Assembly: GCF_027924905.1 (NCBI RefSeq)
Contig: NZ_AP027055.1
Span: forward strand, 496,001 to 560,000
Direction: 5' to 3'
DNA: 64,000 nucleotides
Origin: Limnohabitans sp. INBF002
GTDB lineage: Bacteria > Pseudomonadota > Gammaproteobacteria > Burkholderiales > Burkholderiaceae_C
Program-made: the position numbers and the translations under genes
In this document: one piece after another, positions 44,705 to 53,600 of the stretch
How positions within the stretch are numbered: the stretch's first letter is position 1
Layout of the letters: each line of letters opens with the position of its first letter
Notes under the pieces: model-generated
Databases searched by the model: none
Seen by the model: the letters and a program-made list of their open reading frames with translations, nothing else
Told to the model about the DNA's origin: nothing

Positions 44705-46249
44705 TTATGCCTTGGGTGGCAACGCGTCGATGAACTCGTCCAACACTTCTTCCAGGTTGGTGATGCTGCCGCTGAGTTGGTTCACCGCGCTGGCCAAGTG
44801 TTGGTCCATCTTGGTGTGCAGGTCTGAGATTTGCGTGCTGTAGCCCGACACACCTTGGGTGAGTGCATCCACCGTGCCGGTGAGCGCTTTTTGTGCGTCT
44901 TGCAAATGCGTGCGCACATGGCCCAGTGCTTCTTCGGCAGACACCGCGCTGGTTTTGAGGGTGTCCACGGTTTGGCCAAGGGCTTGGTTCATGGGTACCA
45001 AAGCTTCTTTGAAGTCGTTGGCCGCTGCACGTTGCAGGTTGACCGAGCTTTCAATTGAGCTGGCGCTGTCTTTGAACTTGTCAGCGACTTGGTCAATCTT
45101 GTCGACCGTGCCTTGCAAGCCCATCATCGCGCCTTGCACGCTGGCAATGGTTTGGCCAAAGCTACTGAGCAAGGTTTCCATCTGCTGTGTGCCTTGGTTG
45201 CCCGCGGTGGCGGCGCGACCCATGGCTGCATCTAAGTCGGTCACGGTGGCTCGGGTGGTTTGAATGGTTTGCGCCAAAGTGCTCACGGCATCGCTGAATG
45301 AGGCTAGACCGTTTTCAATACCTTGCGTCATGGCTGCACCGGCTTTGCTCAGCTCGCCAGCGGCTTGACTACCCGCGCTGCCAAAGCTTTGGCTCGATGC
45401 TTGAATGGTGTCGGCCAATGTGCCGAGCTTGTCAAACGCGGGCTGCATATTGCGCGAGAGGGCGTCACCAATCGCGTTGGCAAAGTCGCCCTCAAAGCGG
45501 CGCAGTTGGTTCACCTGTGAACGGTTCTCGTCCAAGATGTCTTGGAACAACGCCAGCTGCATGCGCACGCTGGCCTCAGCCGCGTTGTCGGGTACTTTGC
45601 TGCGCAGTGTGTGGCAGAGCGTGTCGATGCTGGACTGCAAGTTTTCCAGCGCCACTTTGGCCCGCCAGTTCCACACCAGCGAACACAACAAGCCCGCGAT
45701 GGAGGTGATGAACTTACCGCCTGCCGTGGCAATGAGTGACTGCAACGCTTGGTCTTGTTGTCGTGCCGACACATCGAGTGCATTGAGCGCCAAGCCCGCT
45801 TGTTGCAAAGCCACCGCCAAGAAGATGAAGGTGCACATCAAACCAAAACCAATCAACAAATTGGGCATGGTCTCGAACAAGGCTAAGTTCATGCGGCCAC
45901 CCAGCACGCTGCGCACCGTCCAGGTGTCGGCGTGGCTGCGAAAGCTGTAACTGCTGCGTGGGCCTTGGCTTACGCCGTGTTGTGTGGGCAGGTCAATCAG
46001 GCCCGCCTCGGTTTCGCGCAGCAAAAACTTCAGCTCGTTGTCGGTGGTTTTGGTTTCAGCCAAAGCCAGTGCTTCGCGGCTGCTGCCTTGGTGCGCACCT
46101 AGGCGGGCATCGAGCCCCACCACCTCGGCACGCACTTGGCGAATGCGCGAAGCCCATACGCCGAAGCTGAGGAGCGAGAACACAAAAATCACGGCCGCGA
46201 TGGCCAGTGGCACAGCCAACTGATCGAGTTGGACTAGGTATTGATTCAT
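44705..46249 (-). CDS. zorA: ZorA-like MotA/ExbB-family channel protein with long cytoplasmic tail
   Basis: A 514-residue protein from ATG 46249. Membrane helices lie at about 11-33, 131-150 (MPNLLIGFGLMCTFIFLAVA) and 178-196 (GKFITSIAGLLCSLVWNW), the MotA/ZorA core. Residues 220-514 form a long heptad-rich helical tail, as in ZorA, where the tail is needed for defence. A cytoplasmic loop between helices one and two holds charged helices. ATG 46255 is an alternative start; the frame stays open to 46408, but that part has no recognisable domain. It is divergent from the PAAR gene with 192 bases between. Confidence 0.83.
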   Translation of the reverse strand: MNQYLVQLDQLAVPLAIAAVIFVFSLLSFGVWASRIRQVRAEVVGLDARLGAHQGSSREALALAETKTTDNELKFLLRETEAGLIDLPTQHGVSQGPRSSYSFRSHADTWTVRSVLGGRMNLALFETMPNLLIGFGLMCTFIFLAVALQQAGLALNALDVSARQQDQALQSLIATAGGKFITSIAGLLCSLVWNWRAKVALENLQSSIDTLCHTLRSKVPDNAAEASVRMQLALFQDILDENRSQVNQLRRFEGDFANAIGDALSRNMQPAFDKLGTLADTIQASSQSFGSAGSQAAGELSKAGAAMTQGIENGLASFSDAVSTLAQTIQTTRATVTDLDAAMGRAATAGNQGTQQMETLLSSFGQTIASVQGAMMGLQGTVDKIDQVADKFKDSASSIESSVNLQRAAANDFKEALVPMNQALGQTVDTLKTSAVSAEEALGHVRTHLQDAQKALTGTVDALTQGVSGYSTQISDLHTKMDQHLASAVNQLSGSITNLEEVLDEFIDALPPKA

Positions 46250-46441
46250 AGGCATGTCTCTATTGTGAACAACTCTGAGCGACCGTATGCCAACCACGCT
46301 AGTCGTTATTTCTAAGTTCTGACCTCTAGCTTTTGGAATAAGTGGCTTGTTAATTGGGTTCACGTTCGCAAGGAATAATTGATCGTTAATTAATTCCTTT
46401 GTTTTCAATATTGGATAATAAATCCAGAAAGGTCAAAACAA
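46250..46441. promoter_or_regulatory. A+T-rich divergent promoter region between zorA and the PAAR gene
   Basis: This 192-base gap is clearly richer in A and T than the flanks. It contains an imperfect palindrome, GGAAT-AATT ... AATTAATTCC, at about 46372-46397, and several TATAAT-like hexamers near the PAAR start. AGAAAGG lies about nine bases before the PAAR ATG. I infer promoters in both directions; no specific -35/-10 pair is certain. Confidence 0.5.
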
Positions 46442-47053
46442 ATGACAGGACTAGTAAGACACTGGATTTGCGACGGTGACTTGACCACTGCAGGCGGAAC
46501 GGTCAAAGCGACAGCGTTAGGCGAAAAGATCAACGGCAAAGAACGAGCCTATGAAGGCGATCTTATTGAATGCCCCACATGCAAAAGCACGGGTCACATT
46601 AAATGCGTGCCACCTATTCGACCGGCAATAGGTATGGATGGTCGACAAAAAGCGATGGAGGGTGATTTGTGTATTTGCAAATGTCCAACGCCTCCGCGCT
46701 TAATTGCTTCACAAACGTTGTCGAAGGCAGCATTCAATGTGGAGGAAATCGCATCAAACCAGTCAGCACTCGCATGGTTTTCCTATGCAGGAAATAAGCA
46801 CGAAGACATCGGGTTGACGCACAGCGTTAGGTTTCATGCGGTTCATAAAAAAGACAGACCAATGACCTTAACCCCATACAAGATAACTTTGAGCGATGGT
46901 TCAGAACATCAAGGTGTGACAGATGAAAACGGCATGACAGACAAGATTTACGCCAAACCCAACACCACCGCAACAATGGAAATCCCCTACCATGACGAGC
47001 AAAACAACAATATTAATACCACCCACGTCCACACAGACTGTTGTTCGTGTTGA
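46442..47053 (+). CDS. PAAR-domain protein, probable type VI secretion tip/effector carrier
   Basis: A 203-residue protein. The N-terminal 90 residues have the PAAR rhythm: ICDGDLTTAGGTVKATA, YEGDLIECPTCKSTGHI, KAMEGDLCICKCP. The cysteines and histidines could hold zinc at the spike tip. A middle part, YKITLSDGSEHQGVTDENG, looks like the transthyretin-like extension often found after VgrG or PAAR, and the end is Cys-rich (TDCCSC). PAAR proteins cap the VgrG spike and carry effectors. No other T6SS gene is in the window. The next gene overlaps it by 62 bases in another frame. Confidence 0.8.
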   Translation: MTGLVRHWICDGDLTTAGGTVKATALGEKINGKERAYEGDLIECPTCKSTGHIKCVPPIRPAIGMDGRQKAMEGDLCICKCPTPPRLIASQTLSKAAFNVEEIASNQSALAWFSYAGNKHEDIGLTHSVRFHAVHKKDRPMTLTPYKITLSDGSEHQGVTDENGMTDKIYAKPNTTATMEIPYHDEQNNNINTTHVHTDCCSC

Positions 47054-47663
47054 AGCATCCCACGAACTTAGTGGAAAACAATGGACGAACAAATTTCCGA
47101 GCATCAATACACTGAGTGAACTTGCTGAACCGTTTAAAAACTCGGTTACCAAATTCCTTGCTGCAATGCAAGATGCTGGTATTAGCGTCGATATGAATAG
47201 GCTTGCAATTTATCGGCCACCACAGCGTTCGTACTTAATGCATTACGCAAAGAGGGTTACGACCAGCTGGCCGGGGTATGAGCAACTTAAGCCAGAAGAT
47301 GTTCCAGCGTTTCAGCCTCAAGGTGGCGATATGCCCGTGAGCATTGATTGGGTGCATAAAGGAGCAGACGGAAAGTCGGATTTAGCGGCATCAAAGAAAG
47401 CGGCAGCTCAAATGGTTGAAGGGTATGGGATTGGCAAAAATCCAGTTGCTCCGCCTTATTCGTCCCGCCATAACAATCGACCTTCTAATGCAATTGATAT
47501 ACCTCCAAATGCCGTAACGATCCCAAGTGATTGCAAGGTGAAAGAGGCTTCTGGAAAGGGCGTGGCTGTCAAAAAATATGCAGACCTTTATCCGATAGGT
47601 GAGACGTATGGGGTTTACAAGCTTTTATCCGATCCCCCACATTGGTCAAACGATGGACATTAA
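46992..47663 (+). CDS. Putative T6SS effector, M15-like peptidoglycan D,D/L,D-carboxypeptidase
   Basis: A 223-residue protein without signal peptide. RVEASHELSGKQW near the start and YRPPQRSYLMHYAKR (74-88) lead to SSRHNNRPSNAIDI (157-170), where His160 and Asp169 would be metal ligands in an S-x-H ... A-x-D pattern, and DPPHW (214-218), where Asp214 and His217 resemble the E-x-x-H motif of VanX/M15 peptidases. It would cut peptidoglycan peptides in the target periplasm. It overlaps the PAAR gene and is followed by a secreted small protein. The first 20 residues may be longer than the true start. Confidence 0.65.
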   Translation: MTSKTTILIPPTSTQTVVRVEASHELSGKQWTNKFPSINTLSELAEPFKNSVTKFLAAMQDAGISVDMNRLAIYRPPQRSYLMHYAKRVTTSWPGYEQLKPEDVPAFQPQGGDMPVSIDWVHKGADGKSDLAASKKAAAQMVEGYGIGKNPVAPPYSSRHNNRPSNAIDIPPNAVTIPSDCKVKEASGKGVAVKKYADLYPIGETYGVYKLLSDPPHWSNDGH

Positions 47664-47667
47664 TTTT

Positions 47668-48183
47668 ATGAATACAAAAAATTTTTTTCTGGTGTTTTTC
47701 ATTGCTTTGTTTTTTTCGTTTTCATGTTGCGCGATTGAAGTTGCTTTCTTTGATGTTGACGATAGCGGTGATGTCTATTTGCACACGCCAAAAACCTTAA
47801 ATCAACGTGACCGCATTACCGTTTTGCGTGACGACCCCAAAAGCGGTTGTTGTTTGTTTTTTTTAGGAGGTGATTTTTCAAAAATAGACAAAAGCGAAAC
47901 GGTATCTTCGGTAGAGGATGGTAGACAGGTGATGCGTTACAAATTAGCTTTCAAAAAGCATTCTGAGCTTTTGAATCCACAGGTTTCTGCTGTGGTTATT
48001 GGTAACGTTTCAGTGAAATCATCGCAAGTCGGTAAGGTCCATGTCTTGTCTTCAGGTAAGCCTTATGTGATTGAAACTTGCTATGGCATCGAGGGCAGAA
48101 ATTTGTACCTCAAAGACAAAGATAAGCAGATTCAACACCTCTATTACTATTTCAATGTAGACATAGAGTCAAATTGCAAATAA
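47668..48183 (+). CDS. Secreted protein, putative periplasmic immunity protein
   Basis: A 171-residue protein from ATG 47668 with a strong signal peptide (FFLVFFIALFFSFSCCA). The mature part is beta-rich and has cysteines in SGCCLFF, ETCYGI and ESNCK at the end. I recognise no family. Position next to a peptidoglycan-active effector and export to the periplasm fit an immunity protein. The next upstream ATG (47653) is also possible. Codon use is A/T-rich, unlike neighbouring genes. It converges on recD eight bases away. Confidence 0.6.
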   Translation: MNTKNFFLVFFIALFFSFSCCAIEVAFFDVDDSGDVYLHTPKTLNQRDRITVLRDDPKSGCCLFFLGGDFSKIDKSETVSSVEDGRQVMRYKLAFKKHSELLNPQVSAVVIGNVSVKSSQVGKVHVLSSGKPYVIETCYGIEGRNLYLKDKDKQIQHLYYYFNVDIESNCK

Positions 48184-48191
48184 GTTGGCAC

Positions 48192-50006
48192 TTAGTTCGT
48201 CAAGCCACCACTGCGCAACACCCGCCTTGCACAACCATTCCACAGCACGCCCAGCAGCGGGGCCCACATGGTTAAGCGTTGACGCGCACGGGTGAGGCCG
48301 GTGTACACCAGCTCGCGTGTGAGCACGGGCGACTCTTGTCCGGGTATCACCAGCAGCACATGCATGAACTCCGAGCCCTGCGATTTGTGCACCGTCATGG
48401 CAAACACGGTTTCCACACTGTCAAGGCGCGAGGGCATAACCCAACGCACGCCGCCATCCACCGCAGGGAAGGCCACGCGCAGCATGCCATCGGGGCCGGG
48501 TAGGCACAGGCCAATGTCGCCGTTCATCAGCTCTAGCGCGTAGTCGTTGCGCGTCACCATCACGGGGCGGCCAGCGTACCAAGGGCTTTGGCCCAAGCCT
48601 AGTGCGTGCTCGACCTGTGCGTTGAGCTGCACCACGCCCAGCGGGCCTTCGCGCACGGCGCACAACACACAAAACTCGGTGAAAGCTTTGAGCATTGCCA
48701 CCGCTTGTGCATCGCTGCACGGTGCGGCTGGTGCTGTTTTGCTGGGGCGGTGTGCGTCCAGCAAAGCCAGCCAGTTGCGCCAACCGTAGCGCAAGCCCAC
48801 GGCCAGCTTGGGGTCGCTGGCGCTGGTCAGTTGCAGGCGGGTCACGTCGGGTTCTGCGGCATCACCCTCAATCGTTTGTTGCAAAGGCAACGTCGCCAGC
48901 CAATCGGGCGCGACGTTCCACAGTGCTTTGAGGGCGGGCGTGTTGTCGGCCGCATCCGCGTTCACGGTGCGTGCCCATTGGCCAATGCCACTCTTGGCAT
49001 CGAAGCGGTGGCTGTGAATGAGGGTGACGGTTTGAGCTTTGAGCAAACTGCCCGTGCACAGTTGCGACATCACCGCACCGGCTTCCACCGATGCCAGTTG
49101 GTCTTTGTCACCCAACAAAATCAAGCGTGCGGTGGGTGGCACGGCTTGCAGCAAGCGGGCCATCATCTCTAAGTCAATCATCGACGCTTCGTCGACCACC
49201 ACCACATTAGTGGCCAGCTGGTGCACCTGTGTGGCTTTGCTGTTGGTTTGCAACAAGCGGTGCAGCGTTTGCGCTTGGGTGGGGATGCGCGCTCGCACAT
49301 CGGCTGGCATTTGAGTGAGCGCCTTGCTGATCGACTCGGTCAAACGCGCTGCCGCTTTGCCCGTGGGCGCGGCAAGGTGAATTTGCAAATCGCGCGATGA
49401 CGTGCCCACCAAGAGCGACAGCAACTTGACCACCGTGGTGGTTTTGCCCGTGCCAGGACCGCCGGTGATGAGCGTGATGCGGTTTTGTGCGGCCACCTCG
49501 CAGGCGAGGCGTTGCATATCTGGCTCGTTGTTGTTGGTGGGGGTGAACAACGCATCCAAGCGTTGCTGCAAATCGGCAGGCACGTCGCAGGGCAGTGCCA
49601 GACGCTGCGCGATGTTTTGACGAATGTTTTGCTCGGCCGTCCATGCGCGGCGTAAATACAAGCGCGCACCTTGGGTGTCTTCGGTCAGCACCAAGGGGCT
49701 GCCCTCGCCCTGCGTCCACGGCAAGGTGCTGGTCGCTTGGTGCAAGTCTGTGGGCAGGGCAGCCACTTGTTCGTCATTCCAGCCCAGCAGTGCTGCGGCT
49801 TGGGTTTGCAAAGTGGCGAGGTCAAGGCAAGCATGGCCACGCCCCCATTGGTGGCTGGTCAGTGCCGCCAGCCACAGGTGGCGTGGGTCGTCGCTGGGTT
49901 GTTTGCTGTGCAGCAAGTTGGCCAGTGATTTGTCCAAGCCCGTCAGGGGCGTAGATTGGGCCCATGTTGCTTGCAACAGCGGTGAAAGGGCGGCCGCTTG
50001 GCTCAT
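48192..50006 (-). CDS. recD: Exodeoxyribonuclease V subunit alpha (RecD helicase)
   Basis: A 604-residue superfamily 1 helicase. The Walker A motif is ITGGPGTGKTTTVVKLL near residue 180, then VVVDEASMIDLEMMARLL and, near the end, FAMTVHKSQGSEFMHVLLVI (motif V region). RecD is the 5'-to-3' motor of RecBCD and modulates its nuclease. The length is close to E. coli RecD. Its ATG overlaps the hicB stop by four bases, so recD translation is tied to hicB and not directly to recB. Confidence 0.95.
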   Translation of the reverse strand: MSQAAALSPLLQATWAQSTPLTGLDKSLANLLHSKQPSDDPRHLWLAALTSHQWGRGHACLDLATLQTQAAALLGWNDEQVAALPTDLHQATSTLPWTQGEGSPLVLTEDTQGARLYLRRAWTAEQNIRQNIAQRLALPCDVPADLQQRLDALFTPTNNNEPDMQRLACEVAAQNRITLITGGPGTGKTTTVVKLLSLLVGTSSRDLQIHLAAPTGKAAARLTESISKALTQMPADVRARIPTQAQTLHRLLQTNSKATQVHQLATNVVVVDEASMIDLEMMARLLQAVPPTARLILLGDKDQLASVEAGAVMSQLCTGSLLKAQTVTLIHSHRFDAKSGIGQWARTVNADAADNTPALKALWNVAPDWLATLPLQQTIEGDAAEPDVTRLQLTSASDPKLAVGLRYGWRNWLALLDAHRPSKTAPAAPCSDAQAVAMLKAFTEFCVLCAVREGPLGVVQLNAQVEHALGLGQSPWYAGRPVMVTRNDYALELMNGDIGLCLPGPDGMLRVAFPAVDGGVRWVMPSRLDSVETVFAMTVHKSQGSEFMHVLLVIPGQESPVLTRELVYTGLTRARQRLTMWAPLLGVLWNGCARRVLRSGGLTN

Positions 50007-50335
50007 GCGGCCACGCGTTGAAGCAAAGCCTCTTGCGCCAAGGTGTTGATGCTCTTGCCCTCGGCTTGTGCGACGATGGCCAGCTTTTCGTGCAGCTCAG
50101 TAGGAATGCGCAAATTGAACTTGCCCGAGAAGTTGCGCCGCGGCTCAATGCCCTTTTCGCGGCAGATCTCTAAAAACACCTCGAGTGATTTTTTAAATTC
50201 AGCACGCAGTTCTTTTGGGTTCTTGCCGTAAAAGTCGGCACCGCCCGTGAGGCCCAAGATTTCGCCTCTGAACATGTCCAGCTCTGCGTCGTATTCAATC
50301 TTGGCGTTGTAGCCGTTGTAGGTCATCAAATTCAT
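50003..50335 (-). CDS. hicB: HicB family antitoxin
   Basis: A 110-residue protein. The N-terminal half (YNAKIEYDAELDMFRGEILG, residues 8-27, then AEFKKSLEVFLEIC) is the HicB partner domain. The C-terminal half, NLRIPTELHEKLAIVAQAEG followed by SINTLAQEALLQRV, is a ribbon-helix-helix DNA-binding domain. It blocks HicA and represses the promoter. It overlaps hicA by four bases upstream and recD by four bases downstream. Confidence 0.92.
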   Translation of the reverse strand: MNLMTYNGYNAKIEYDAELDMFRGEILGLTGGADFYGKNPKELRAEFKKSLEVFLEICREKGIEPRRNFSGKFNLRIPTELHEKLAIVAQAEGKSINTLAQEALLQRVAA

Positions 50336-50586
50336 GGTGCGACTCCGTGTTGCTCAAACCACTTGCGAATGCTGGCGACTGCACCTTTGTCCGTATCGGG
50401 CGAGGGGTGTGGCCGATGAAATACGCGGACTTCATCAAACAGCACCACTGCTATGCGGCTACCTTCTCGTTCGCTGATGTCTGCGCCCAGCTCTACCAAG
50501 AGTGCTTCAATGTCGCGCCATTTAATGTTGGCGCTGACAGGACGGGCGTAAATGGCGTCTAAGGTTTTTTGGTGTTTTCGCTTCAT
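50332..50586 (-). CDS. hicA: HicA family mRNA interferase toxin
   Basis: An 84-residue protein starting MKRKHQKTLDAIYARPVSAN. WRDIEALLVELGADISEREG then GSRIAVVL and FHRPHP mark the HicA subfamily paired with RHH-type HicB. The histidine after Gly-Ser found in classical HicA (GSH) is Arg here; FHRPHP supplies other histidines. It cuts mRNA when HicB is lost. The start is 97 bases after the recB stop, and a palindrome lies just upstream. An in-frame start 33 bases earlier would run through that palindrome and is unlikely. Confidence 0.88.
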   Translation of the reverse strand: MKRKHQKTLDAIYARPVSANIKWRDIEALLVELGADISEREGSRIAVVLFDEVRVFHRPHPSPDTDKGAVASIRKWFEQHGVAP

Positions 50587-50595
50587 CTGAATGGT

Positions 50596-50614
50596 ACCAG
50601 TATTTGGTACTGGT
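50596..50614. promoter_or_regulatory. Palindrome upstream of hicA, candidate HicB operator
   Basis: ACCAGTA (50596-50602), spacer TTTGG, TACTGGT (50608-50614) is a perfect seven-base inverted repeat ten bases before the hicA ATG and about 70 bases beyond the recB stop. Ribbon-helix-helix HicB proteins bind such repeats to control their own operon. It suggests a separate promoter for hicA-hicB-recD inside the rec operon. Confidence 0.6.
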
Positions 50615-50683
50615 TGCATGTGACGAGTGAAACGAATTGTTTGGTTTGTGGTTTTGCTTCAGTGCTGGTGTCGCTTGGGTTTT

Positions 50684-53600
50684 TCACAAGCCATTTGCAA
50701 ACAAAGCATCCAAGGCCTCAATCAACGCCTGCGGTGGCCGCTGCAAATGCACGCCCGCACCTTCGGCGTGAATGCCGCGCAGGAACATGTACACCGCACC
50801 GCCCATGTGTTGGGCGTAGTCGTAGCCGGGCAGACGCACTTTGAGCAAGCGGTGCAGCGCCAAGGTGTAGAGCACGTATTGCACCTCGTAGCGTTTGTGC
50901 AGTACGGCGTCTTGCAGGGTGTTGGGGTCGTAGCTGGGCAGTTTGTTGGACTTGTAGTCCACCACCCAATAGCGGCCATCGTGTTGCAGCACCAAGTCCA
51001 TCGAGCCGGTGAGCATGCCTTGCATCACACGCGCTTGCAGCGCAGGGCGAGGCGTGCCTTCAAACACATGGCTTTGAATGAGTTGGTCCAGCGCGGTGGC
51101 GCTGACGTGGCTCACTTCTAAGTTGAACTCCATCTCGGGCCACATGTGCTCGGTGCTGAGTTCGCGCAATGTCAAAGGTGCTGCGTTGAGTTCATGCAAA
51201 GGCAGCGGTGTTTGCACCACGGCTTGCAGCCACGGCTCTAGTTGTGCGCGTGGTGCTTCGTCGAGTTGTAACCAGCTGGCTTTGCGTTCTAGCAAGTTGG
51301 CCCATGCTTGTTTGGCCCAGTCAGGCGCTTGTGTATTGGCCACGGGCCAGTTGTTTTGCGACAGCCATTCCAGCAAGTCGTGCAGCAGCGTGCCGTAGCG
51401 CGCACCAGCGGGGAAGCTTTGCCATGCGCTGATGCTCTCGGGTTCTGGCGCAGGCGTGGTCACCGCGTCAGGCTGCGCGTCCGAGGTGGCACCCATGATG
51501 GCATCTGTGATGGCATCCGCCACCGCCTCGTCGCGTTTCGACTCCGACACCAGCCCGCGCGTGATGGCGCTGAAGCTGGCGGTCCACCACAGGCTGTGAT
51601 GGGTGCGTGTGGGGGTGAGGGCGTCTTTGGGCGCGTTGATCGCAGCAGGGGCTTGGTAGCTGATGTGTTGCAACGCTGGCAATGCAGCCACTTGGATGTG
51701 CGCGCATGTGCCCCACAAGCTGTGCAGCTGGTTGCTCAAATCACCACGCGCTTCGCGTTTGAGCAGCAGCGACAAGGCGCTGCGTTTCAATTCGGTTTTA
51801 GCGGTGGCTTTGCTCAAATCATTTTTGGTTTCGGCCACGCCCATCCACAAGCCACGCTGTGCGCGCGTGAGGGCCACGTACAGCAAGCGCATGTCTTCTT
51901 CCACCGAGGTGGCTTCTGCGTCGCTGTCGTCATCGCCTTCGTCGTCTTGTGCGAAGTTGGTCTTGGCTTTTTTTTCAACCGCAAACGCGCCTGCAAACGG
52001 CACAAACACCAGCGGGTATTGCAAGCCCTTGCTCTTGTGATACGTGATGACTTTCACGCACAAGGCATCGGTTTCTAGGCGGGCTTGTTGCGCATCGCTG
52101 TCGTGGTGTTGGCTTTGAATTTGTTCGCTGAGGTAGCGCACCAGTGCGTGTTCGCCTTGCAGGCTTTGCTCGGCGTGTTGCAGTAGTTCGCCCAAATGCA
52201 ACAAGTTGCTCAGGCGACGCTCGCCATCTGGCTGCGCCAACATGCGTTGCGCCACGTGCTGGCTGTGCAACCACTGGTGCAGCATGGGCAGCACGCCGTG
52301 TTGTTGCCACAGGCCGTGCCATTGGTGGAATTGTTCTAGCAGTTGCTCCCACTGCGCTTCGTCTTGGGTCGTGGTCAGCACCTCGTGCAAGTCCAGCGCC
52401 CACAAACGGCTGCCCACGGCCGCACGCACCCAGCCCGTTTGTCGGGGCGACGCTACCGCACGCAACAAGCGCCACAAGTCGGTGGCCTCGGTCGATTGGT
52501 ACACGCTGGTGTGGTCTGACAAATACACGCTGGGAATGTGTCGTGCACGCAAAGCGTGACGCACCGCATCGGCTTGCTTTTGGCTGCGCACCAGCACGGC
52601 CATGTCGCCTGGTGTGGCTGCGCCTTTGTTCAGCAAGTCAGCCATTTGGTCGCCAAACACTTGCGCGGTGTGGTGCAAGTAGCTGGCGCTGCTGACCACA
52701 TCAGCGTCTTCCTCAGTGTGCATTTGCCACACGGTGAAGGGCGGGCGTTCTTCGCCATTTACCACCAGCGCAGGTTCTTTGCCTTGGGCTGACACTTTCA
52801 CAAACACAATCTCGCCTTGAGCGGACGCAAACGGTTGCTCGGTTTGCATGAACACATGGTTCACCGCTTCGACCAATCCCACGCTGGAGCGGTGGTTGCC
52901 GGTGAGGGTGTGTAGCGCGTCGTTGTTCGTGGTTTGCGCATCATTACGCGCTTGCAAGTACGTGCCCAAGTCTGCGCCACGGAAGCTGTAAATGGCTTGC
53001 TTGGGGTCGCCAATCATCACCAGCGCGTTGCCTTCGTTGCAAGCGTCAGGCGCATAGATGCGGTTGAGCGTGCCGTACTGCCAAGGGTCGGTGTCTTGAA
53101 ACTCATCCACCAAGGCCACAGGGTATTGCTGGCGAATGGCGGTGGCCAATCTGCCGTCGTCGGCCATCACGGCGTGATGCAGGTTTTGCAAGAGGTCTGA
53201 AAAGTCAAACGCGGCGCGTTGTGTTTTGGCTGCCTTGTAGGCTTCGCCCACCGCGTATGCGGCGTGCAGGGCGATGTGTTTGTCGGTGTTGGGCTTGGCG
53301 TCAAACAACGCAATATAGGTTTGCATCGCCGCGAAGAAAGCAATGCCTTCGGCCTCGGCCCAACCTTTGTCTTGCAAGGCTTGGGTGGTGAAGCGCTCTA
53401 GCACTTTGAATTCTTCTTTGCTGACGTGCGCCTTCGCGCTTTGGGTGGCCCATGCTTGCAATGCGCTCAGCCAGTTAGCAAAGTAGTCGGCACGCAAGCC
53501 TTTGATTTTTTTCTGTGCGCCTGCTTCTTGCAGGGCTTGCAAGGTCGCATTACTCCATGCTTCACGCGCAGCAAGTGCTGCAGCTTCCACCTGCGCTTGC

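Noticed and set aside
42500..46249. Flagellar MotAB or Tol-Pal/ExbBD reading of the zorA-zorB pair
   Set aside because: The first protein has a roughly 300-residue helical tail after the channel helices and the third gene has an EH-signature domain, which fit Zorya and not flagellar or Tol systems.
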